A stretch of DNA of 11,112 nucleotides from positions 1 to 11,112 of the forward strand of contig JBBRLG010000222.1 of assembly GCA_038231495.1 (NCBI GenBank). The letters run 5' to 3'. Positions 5,916 through 11,112 of this stretch are shown here, one piece after another. The translations under genes were made by a program, and so were the position numbers. The notes below the pieces were generated by a model that did not search any database, was not told the origin of the DNA, and saw nothing but the letters and a program-made list of their open reading frames with translations. This DNA is from JBBRLG01 sp038231495 (GTDB lineage: Bacteria > Planctomycetota > Planctomycetia > Gemmatales > Gemmataceae). Numbering within the stretch: the stretch's first letter is position 1; each line of letters begins with the position of its first letter.

Positions 5916-7598
5916 ATGTTGCGCCGATTCCTGAATGTGTTCCAAAACAGGTCTCAGAAGAATCAAAAGAGGCCCGCCCCCCCGGTTCGCCTGCAACTTG
6001 AGGCGCTCGAACGGCGTGAGGTGATGACCGTCACGCCCCACTACGGCGCCGTGCTGCCCAACGTGGAAATCCAGGCCCTCTACTACGGCTCCGACTGGGC
6101 CGGGAGCATCGGCAACCGCCTTCAGGTCAGCTACCTGGAGGGCTTCCTGAACAACCTCGTCCACAGCACCTACATGGACGCGCTCGGCAAGGCCGGCTAC
6201 GGCGTCGGCCGCGGTAGCGTCGATCCCGGCGTCATCGACCCGGTCAACATCAACAAGGGCAACTTCCTCACTAACGGCCAGATCTTCCAGGACCTCCGCG
6301 GCGCAATTTGGAACGGCTCGGTGGCCTTCCCCTCCGGCGTCACGCTGAATAAGCCCAACGCCAACACCCTCTACGTCGTCTTCGTGGAGGCGAATGTGGC
6401 GGTAAAGGACGACTTCGGGCAGACCAGTCAGGCGAACTTTGCCGCTTATCACACGTCGGTATTGAGTTACGACGCCTTCCAGGGGGGCAACGCGGCCTTT
6501 TTCAACTACGCAGTCGTCACCGTCCCGGGCGGTACGGTGGGCAATGCGTCCAACGCTTCTTTTCTGGCGCCGCTCAACGAGATGACCGAGGTCGCGTCCC
6601 ATGAGATCGCCGAGGCGGTAACCGACCCCCACACCTACACCGGGTTCCAGGCCTGGTATGACAACGCGTTGGGGGCGAATGGCGGCGAGGTCGGCGATAT
6701 TACCAACGGCTCGACTGTTTGGTTGAATGGCTACGCCGTCCAGCGGATCTCGGACCAGAACGACAACCCCATGACGCCGGCCGGCGCCACCGCGGCGACG
6801 CCGGAGACCTTCTTGCTTCAAAACAACGGCAACCTTTGGGAGCACGACGGTCGCGGCTGGACCTTCCTGAATAGCAGCGTGGCCTCCATCAGTGACCAGG
6901 GCATCGACAACCAGGGCCAGGTCATGATCGATGTCGTGTTTGCGAATCAGGCTGCTTATGAATTCCACCAGGGACAAGGCTGGACCTACATGGCCTCGAA
7001 CGTCCAGAGCGCCCAGGCCGGTCAGGGCGTCTCCTACTTCCTGGGTAAGGACGGCAATGTGTGGGAGTATAAGGACACCAGCGGGAGCTTGAGTTGGATC
7101 TACAACCGGGCCACCTCCATTAGCGCGGGCACCGATCAGACGGGGGTCAACACGGTGGACATCGTCTTCAGCTGGGGCGACGCTTACGAACGCAGCGACA
7201 GCACCGGCTGGCATTCCCTGAGTTCCAACACCCAATCGGTCAGCGCCGGACAGCAGGGCAACGTGACGATGGTGAAGACCTGGGGGGACGCGTACCTCTA
7301 CAGCGAGGCGAGCAACAGTTATACTTTCCTGGGTTACCACGTGAAGCAGGTCACGACCGGAGTCGATCAGTACGGCAATCTCATGATCGACCTGCTGTAC
7401 ACGAATGGTTTGCTGTACGAGAGGACCGGCGCGTTCGTATTTGCCACCGTGTGGACCTATTTGGATAACAACGTGACCTCGGTCAGCAAGGGGCACGGCG
7501 GACTGGTGGATGTCGTCTTCAACTGGGGCGATTCCTACGAGCACGGGGCGTACGGCAACTGGGTCTTACTTGCCGGCAATTCCCGCCAGGCCACGTGA
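5916..7598 (+). CDS. Planctomycete surface/secreted protein: HExxE metallopeptidase-like domain plus seven propeller-type repeats
   Basis: This is a 560-residue protein. The basic N-terminus (1-20) is followed by LQLEALERREV (26-36), matching the LExR-type N-terminal motif common on large extracellular planctomycete proteins; no classical hydrophobic signal peptide is visible. Residues about 40-285 resemble bacterial relatives of EXORDIUM/phosphate-induced proteins, with SHEIAEAVTDP (228-238), AWYDN (246-250) and GGEVGDI (256-262). H229, E230 and E233 give an HExxE motif, and E258 or D261 could supply more ligands. Residues 297-560 hold seven degenerate repeats of about 38 residues, with a pattern like NG-x-x-YE-x5-W-x-x-L, then SVS-x-G, suggesting a tectonin-like beta-propeller. 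The ATG at 5916 has GGAG seven bases upstream; an in-frame opening back to 5598 is rejected. A protease or cell-wall role is inferred. HExxE rather than HExxH makes catalysis uncertain. Confidence 0.85.
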   Translation: MLRRFLNVFQNRSQKNQKRPAPPVRLQLEALERREVMTVTPHYGAVLPNVEIQALYYGSDWAGSIGNRLQVSYLEGFLNNLVHSTYMDALGKAGYGVGRGSVDPGVIDPVNINKGNFLTNGQIFQDLRGAIWNGSVAFPSGVTLNKPNANTLYVVFVEANVAVKDDFGQTSQANFAAYHTSVLSYDAFQGGNAAFFNYAVVTVPGGTVGNASNASFLAPLNEMTEVASHEIAEAVTDPHTYTGFQAWYDNALGANGGEVGDITNGSTVWLNGYAVQRISDQNDNPMTPAGATAATPETFLLQNNGNLWEHDGRGWTFLNSSVASISDQGIDNQGQVMIDVVFANQAAYEFHQGQGWTYMASNVQSAQAGQGVSYFLGKDGNVWEYKDTSGSLSWIYNRATSISAGTDQTGVNTVDIVFSWGDAYERSDSTGWHSLSSNTQSVSAGQQGNVTMVKTWGDAYLYSEASNSYTFLGYHVKQVTTGVDQYGNLMIDLLYTNGLLYERTGAFVFATVWTYLDNNVTSVSKGHGGLVDVVFNWGDSYEHGAYGNWVLLAGNSRQAT

Positions 7599-7614
7599 GG
7601 CGCGGGCGTTGCCC

Positions 7615-7652
7615 GGGGCGGGACCGCTTTCGAGTGAAAGTGGTCCCGCCCC
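7615..7652 (+). terminator. 17-bp stem terminator after the surface-protein gene
   Basis: GGGGCGGGACCGCTTTC (7615-7631) pairs with GAAAGTGGTCCCGCCCC (7636-7652) around a GAGT loop, with one G-T wobble. It starts 16 bases past the stop codon. No T-run follows on the + strand, so it may act as a stabilising hairpin or an imperfect terminator. Confidence 0.6.
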
Positions 7653-7655
7653 ATT

Positions 7656-7776
7656 GGCATTCCGGTAGTGTCCTCCTTTGGCGTAGGTCAGGCTTTCCAG
7701 CCTGACTTTTTTCTACGGTGTGTCAGCCTCGAAAGGCTGACCTACCTCAAAGAAGCACCCAACGGCATTCCGGTAG
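7656..7776. mobile_element. MITE-like palindromic element between 13-bp direct repeats
   Basis: GGCATTCCGGTAG occurs at 7656-7668 and again at 7764-7776. Between the copies, CTTTG-GC-GTAGGTCAG (7676-7691) is complementary to CTGACCTAC-CT-CAAAG (7737-7752) except at the two middle bases. Each half also folds alone: GTCAGGCT-TTCC-AGCCTGAC at 7687-7706, followed by six or more T residues, and GTCAGCCT-CGAA-AGGCTGAC at 7722-7741. The arrangement fits a small non-coding palindromic element (MITE or REP-like), and its left half could also terminate transcription. The direct repeats do not abut the inverted repeats, so calling them target-site duplications is uncertain. Confidence 0.5.
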
Positions 7777-7808
7777 CGGTCCGATCCCCCGGACCGATAT
7801 GCTACAAT
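7777..7808 (+). promoter_or_regulatory. Candidate promoter and operator of the TPR gene
   Basis: TACAAT at 7803-7808 is a good sigma-70 -10 match lying 60 bases before the TPR ATG. No strong -35 is visible. Just upstream, CGGTCCG (7777-7783) and CGGACCG (7790-7796) form a 7-bp inverted repeat where a -35 box or regulator site would fall, a plausible operator. The fossil copy has GACAAA at the matching place, consistent with loss of function there. Confidence 0.4.
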
Positions 7809-7862
7809 AGCCGCTCACCATCATCCGCCGACGGTCTTCCTCGTGGTAAGGGTGCCACGGTC

Positions 7863-9140
7863 ATGGTTCGCGTCTCGCAACAATGGTTCCCCCGCAGCCG
7901 GCGCGCCTGGCTCGTCCTGACTGCGTTACTTGTCCTGGTCGGCGCGGCCATCGCTGCCGGCAAGGTTGGGCCGCCCTACTACCACGCCCGCGCTGCCGAC
8001 CAGGCGCTTCAACACTACGATTTTGAATCTGCCCAGAAACACCTCGACGCCTGTTTGCACTCCTGGCCCAACAGCGCCGCCACTCACCTGCTGGCCGCGC
8101 GCACGGCCCGCCGCCGCGGCTCTTACGAAGACGCCGAACGCCACCTCGAAGCGTGCGAACGGTTGCAAGGCGTCGGCCTGGCCACCGCGCGCGAGCGGGC
8201 CATGCTCCGCGCGCAACAGGGCGACCTGGGCGGCATCGAAACGCCGCTGCGTACCCTGGTTCAAGACAACGACCCGGACGCGCCGCTCGCCCTTGAAGCA
8301 CTCGCCCGCGGTTACCTGGCCACCAACGACTTTCCCCAGACGATTGATTGTTTGGATCGTCTGCTCAAGCTTCAGCCCGACCACTTCCCCGCGCTGCTGC
8401 TGCGCGGCACGGTGCTGGAAACCCTGCGCGACGAGGATGAAGCCGCGCGCGACTACGAGCGTGCCGTGGCCGTCAACCCCGCGTCGGCGGCGGCCCGGCT
8501 ACGGCTGGCGGCCCTGCTCGAACACCTCGGCCGCACCGGCGAGGCGGTCGGCCACTACGAGTACCTCCGCCGCCGTCCGCCGGTGGCACCGGAAGTGATC
8601 GTCGGCCTGGCCCGCTGCCGTTTCGACCTGGACGAAACGACCGAAGCCCGTCGGCTGCTCGACGAATTGCTGGTAGCGCACCCCGACCACGTCGCCGCCC
8701 TGGTCGAGCGCGGCCGCCTCGCGCTCCGCGAAGTCCGGCCGGAGGCGGCCGAACGGCTGTTGCGCCGCGCCGTCGAATTGGCTCCGTTCGACCGCGACGC
8801 CCACCGCGTCTTGGTCCACTGCCTGCACGAAGAGGGCAAGGACGACGAGGCGGCCAAGGTGCAGGCGCGGCTCGGCCGGATCGAGGCGGACTTGATGCGC
8901 ATTACCAACCTCAAAGTAAAGATGGGCGACTTCCCGCACGACCCCGAATTGCGCCGCGAGATCGGCGTGCTGCTGATCGGCCTGGGCGAGGAGCAGCAGG
9001 GGTTGGGTTGGCTGGCGTCGGCGCTGCACGAGGATCCGCGCCACGCGCCGACGCACGCCGCGCTAGCGGACTATTTCGAGCGTAGCCACCGCCCCGACGA
9101 CGCCGCCCGCCACCGCCGGCTGGCGCAGCCGATGAACTGA
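7863..9140 (+). CDS. Membrane-anchored TPR protein
   Basis: This is a 425-residue protein with a basic N-terminus (RSRRAW, 11-16), one membrane segment at about 16-36, and TPR-like helical pairs from about 42 to the end. Clear repeat traces include ADQALQHYDFESAQKHLDAC (45-64), then 84-104, 145-172, 184-206, 217-234, 255-275 and 287-307. Positive charge before the membrane segment suggests the TPR part faces the periplasm. TPR arrays bind protein partners, and no catalytic motif is seen. The ATG at 7863 is chosen because the homology with the fossil copy begins there and AAGGG lies upstream; an in-frame opening back to 7668 would read through the palindromic element. The haem/FG-GAP gene starts 15 bases after the stop, so the two probably form one operon and may work together. 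The partner is inferred from context only. Confidence 0.85.
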   Translation: MVRVSQQWFPRSRRAWLVLTALLVLVGAAIAAGKVGPPYYHARAADQALQHYDFESAQKHLDACLHSWPNSAATHLLAARTARRRGSYEDAERHLEACERLQGVGLATARERAMLRAQQGDLGGIETPLRTLVQDNDPDAPLALEALARGYLATNDFPQTIDCLDRLLKLQPDHFPALLLRGTVLETLRDEDEAARDYERAVAVNPASAAARLRLAALLEHLGRTGEAVGHYEYLRRRPPVAPEVIVGLARCRFDLDETTEARRLLDELLVAHPDHVAALVERGRLALREVRPEAAERLLRRAVELAPFDRDAHRVLVHCLHEEGKDDEAAKVQARLGRIEADLMRITNLKVKMGDFPHDPELRREIGVLLIGLGEEQQGLGWLASALHEDPRHAPTHAALADYFERSHRPDDAARHRRLAQPMN

Positions 9141-9155
9141 ACCCCGGGAATCCAC

Positions 9156-10718
9156 ATGGGCCAGACCCCTTCGACATACATCCGCAGACTCACGTTTTTC
9201 GCGGCGGCGCTTTGCGTCGTGGGACTGGCTATTGCGGCCTACCTCCACTTTGCCCCCGCAGCGGACGAGTTACCCGCGATCGCACCGTCGCCCCCGAAGG
9301 AAGCCACCGCGGAGCAGGTGCAGGGGTTCTGCGGCGCCTGTCACGCCACGCCGCCGCCCGACACCTTCCCGCGCTCCGCCTGGCGCAAGCAGGTCAAGCA
9401 AGGCTACGACTTCTACCGCGATTCAAACCTGGCTCTGCAAAAACCGTCCATCGAGACGGTCGCCCGTTACTACGAGAGCCGTGCGCCGCTGGAACTGCCG
9501 CCGCTCGACCGCGGCGAAACCTCGGACCAAATGCCGGTGCGCTTCGAGCGCGAAAGCGTCCGCCTGCCCGGTCCGCCGTCGCATCCCGGCGTGACGAACG
9601 TCAACCTCGTTCACATGACCGACCCGAAAAAACTGGACGTGCTTGTCTGCGACGCCCGCCGCAACGAAGTATTACTCTGGAAACCTTACGACCCGGCGGC
9701 CGGCTTGCGGGTGCTGGCCAAGGTCGCCGCACCGGCGCACGCCGAAGTGGTGGACCTGGACGGCGACGGCATTCCCGACATCCTCGTGGCGAGCTTGGGC
9801 GAGTTCTACCCGACGGACGCACCGGTCGGCGGCGTGGTCTGGCTGCGCGGCCAGCCGGACGGCACCTTCAAGCCGACCCCGTTGTTGACCGGCGTGGGCC
9901 GCGTCGCCGACGTGCAGGCCGCCGACTTCCGCGGCACCGGCCGGCTGGACCTGGTGGTCGCGGTCTTCGGCTGGCAGAACACCGGCGCGGTGCTGCTGCT
10001 GGAAAACGAGACCAAGGACTGGTCCAAACCCGTCTTCACGCCGCGGGTGCTGGATGACCGGCACGGAGCGATCCACGTGCCGGTGGCGGACCTGAACAAG
10101 GACGGCCGGCCCGACTTCGTGGCCCTGCTTAGCCAGGAGCACGAAACAATCGTGGCGTTCCTGAACGAGGGCGGCGGCCGTTTCCGCAAGGAGACGATCT
10201 ACACGGCTCCGCACCCCGCCTACGGCAGCAGCGGCATCCAGTTGGTGGACATGAACGGCGACGGGGCGCTTGACGTGCTGTACACGAACGGCGACATCAT
10301 GGACCCGCCGCCGCTGTTGAAGCCGTACCACGGCGTGCAGTGGCTGGAAAACAAGGGTCGCTTCCCGTTCACGCATCATCCGATTGCCGCGATGTACGGC
10401 GTGGAGCGAGCCGTGGCCGCCGACGTGATGGGCAACGGCCGCGTGGATGTGGTCGCCGTGAGTTACCTGCCGGAGGAACTGTTCCCGCAGCGTAAGAAGA
10501 TGGCCCTGGAGTCGGTCATCCTGCTGGAGCAAACGTCGCCGGGCAAGTTCGTGCGGCACACGCTGGAGACGACGACGTGCGACCACTTCACCTGCGCCGC
10601 CGGCGACCTCTACGGCGACGGCCGAACGCATGTGCTGACGGGCAATTTCAGTTACAGCACGCACCGGGCGGCGGGTGACGCGCTTACGATCTGGAAGAAT
10701 TACGGGCAAAGAAAGTAG
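9156..10718 (+). CDS. Membrane-anchored haem-c and FG-GAP/VCBS repeat protein
   Basis: This 520-residue protein has a membrane anchor at about 12-31 after a basic RR, then a haem-c motif CGACH (59-63) in a short cytochrome-like segment (about 53-112). The rest is FG-GAP/VCBS beta-propeller blades with calcium-type aspartate loops: DLDGDGIPD (200-208), DFRGTGRLD (257-265), DLNKDGRPD (312-320), DMNGDGALD (365-373), DVMGNGRVD (423-431) and DLYGDGRTH (484-492). Covalent haem attachment requires export, so the protein should face the periplasm. A distal haem ligand is not obvious; Met126 is one candidate. It follows the TPR gene by 15 bp with only a weak ribosome site, suggesting coupled translation. 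The pairing of electron-carrier motif and propeller suggests an envelope redox or binding role, but no substrate can be named. Confidence 0.85.
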   Translation: MGQTPSTYIRRLTFFAAALCVVGLAIAAYLHFAPAADELPAIAPSPPKEATAEQVQGFCGACHATPPPDTFPRSAWRKQVKQGYDFYRDSNLALQKPSIETVARYYESRAPLELPPLDRGETSDQMPVRFERESVRLPGPPSHPGVTNVNLVHMTDPKKLDVLVCDARRNEVLLWKPYDPAAGLRVLAKVAAPAHAEVVDLDGDGIPDILVASLGEFYPTDAPVGGVVWLRGQPDGTFKPTPLLTGVGRVADVQAADFRGTGRLDLVVAVFGWQNTGAVLLLENETKDWSKPVFTPRVLDDRHGAIHVPVADLNKDGRPDFVALLSQEHETIVAFLNEGGGRFRKETIYTAPHPAYGSSGIQLVDMNGDGALDVLYTNGDIMDPPPLLKPYHGVQWLENKGRFPFTHHPIAAMYGVERAVAADVMGNGRVDVVAVSYLPEELFPQRKKMALESVILLEQTSPGKFVRHTLETTTCDHFTCAAGDLYGDGRTHVLTGNFSYSTHRAAGDALTIWKNYGQRK

Positions 10719-10732
10719 GGCGGATTGTGGGT

Positions 10733-10796
10733 GGTTGTTCTTCTCCTGGCGGGCGGATTTCGGGTACACTGTATCCCAGGCTGTAAGCCCACGGAA
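10733..10796 (+). pseudogene. Possible remnant of the thiG 3' end
   Basis: This stretch aligns by hand with 4085-4149 near the end of the ThiS-ThiG gene, matching about 51 of 67 columns with a few one- or two-base gaps. Shared blocks include GGGCGGATT, ACTGTAT and CCCAGGC. One frame reads GGRISGTLY against AGRIPRKLY of ThiG, then hits a stop. Alternatively the likeness is chance, or GTACACTGTAT is simply a promoter-like site. Confidence is low because the match is short. Confidence 0.35.
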
Positions 10797-10937
10797 TCGT
10801 CTACCGATCGTTGCCAGCCCCGGCGGCAAGGTCCGCCCGGCCTGGGCGTGTAACCATACCGCGGCGACGCGCTATTAATCGAAACCACCATTGCCGCCGT
10901 CACTAGCAACACGTCCCAGGTGCAGGAGGGTGCCCCT

Positions 10938-10966
10938 TTGACCAGAATAAGGAGGTACCGTACTCA
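10938..10966 (+). promoter_or_regulatory. Candidate sigma-70 promoter for the gene at the right edge
   Basis: TTGACC (10938-10943) and TACTCA (10961-10966) are separated by exactly 17 bases, a classic -35/-10 spacing with a strong -35 and a modest -10. It lies about 84 bases before the ATG at 11050 and points toward it. Confidence 0.4.
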
Positions 10967-11049
10967 CAAATTTTGGGTCGTGACTCCACCGACCTTCCAG
11001 CGGTGTTTCCGGCCTGCTATGGTGGCAGGAGTACCAGGAGGGAAGGGCC

Positions 11050-11112
11050 ATGATCGAACCAGACTGGTCGCTGTGCGCCTGTCCAAATCCCGCGTGTGCC
11101 GCCTACGGCCAG
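11050..11112 (+). CDS. N-terminus of a cysteine-rich, possibly transposase-like protein (runs off the window)
   Basis: Twenty-one codons are visible from an ATG preceded by AGGAGGGAAGG, a strong ribosome site. The peptide contains C9, C11 and C16 in CACPNPACAAYGQ, which resembles the start of a zinc ribbon such as those at the N-terminus of some insertion-sequence transposases. Only the beginning can be seen, so the family is a guess; the clear promoter and ribosome site make a real gene likely. Confidence 0.5.
   Translation, partial: MIEPDWSLCACPNPACAAYGQ

Larger units (their letters stand above)
10719..11049. other. Gene-free spacer of about 330 bases
   Basis: No convincing gene lies here on either strand; the available frames have no recognisable protein motif. 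It contains a possible thiG 3'-end remnant at 10733-10796 and a candidate promoter at 10938-10966, listed separately. It ends with a strong ribosome site, AGGAGGGAAGG, before the ATG at 11050. No obvious terminator hairpin follows the haem/FG-GAP gene. Confidence 0.5.

Noticed and set aside
5895..7544. A 549-codon leftward reading frame opposite the surface-protein gene
   Set aside because: It has no recognisable motif and is the antisense shadow of a well-supported gene with a ribosome site, export motif and repeats.
9672..10829. A 385-codon leftward reading frame
   Set aside because: It is antisense to the FG-GAP blades. The His/Val/Arg-rich translation is typical of a GC-rich shadow.
1..11112. 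CRISPR array, tRNA or rRNA genes
   Set aside because: I saw no regularly spaced direct repeats, no cloverleaf with a T-loop motif and no rRNA-like stretch; repeats seen are isolated palindromes.

Overview
The window looks like chromosomal DNA from a high-GC planctomycete, most likely Gemmata-like. This rests on four sequence traits and no database search: a large extracellular-type protein with the planctomycete N-terminal LEALERR motif and no ordinary signal peptide, a DUF1080 protein, a membrane-anchored TPR gene paired with a haem-c/FG-GAP protein, and two tandem Uma2-family genes. Spacers are long and rich in inverted repeats.

Layout. Positions 1-255 hold only repeats, including a long imperfect hairpin that probably ends the leftward operon. 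Two leftward genes follow: a secreted DUF1080 protein (256-999) and, upstream of it in the same operon, a NagB-PIG-L fusion (1035-2906) likely to act on glucosamine 6-phosphate and an N-acetylated sugar. A 232-bp divergent spacer separates them from the rightward genes: a ThiS-ThiG fusion for the thiazole half of thiamine (3139-4176) and two tandem Uma2 PD-(D/E)XK paralogues (4200-4793 and 4854-5438). Positions 5445-5722 are a decayed copy of the promoter and first 71 codons of the TPR gene found 2.36 kb downstream. The copy is cut off beside a strong terminator hairpin. The surface protein (5916-7598) has an HExxE metallopeptidase-like domain and seven propeller-type repeats. A spacer with a terminator, a MITE-like palindrome flanked by 13-bp direct repeats, and a candidate promoter leads into the intact TPR membrane protein (7863-9140) and the haem-c/FG-GAP protein (9156-10718), which look co-transcribed and both probably face the periplasm. 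The last 394 bases hold a possible scar of the 3' end of thiG, a candidate promoter, and the first 21 codons of a cysteine-rich, perhaps transposase-like, protein that runs off the window.

How the parts relate. The leftward operon fits amino-sugar and carbohydrate breakdown. The TPR and haem/FG-GAP pair fits an envelope-anchored assembly whose substrate cannot be read from sequence. The interval 4.2-7.9 kb looks like an accessory insertion zone: tandem paralogues, a truncated duplicate, palindromic repeats and a surface gene lie between housekeeping and envelope genes. I found no convincing wholly new multi-gene system. The most informative signals are the fossil duplication, the surface protein's architecture and the two domain fusions.
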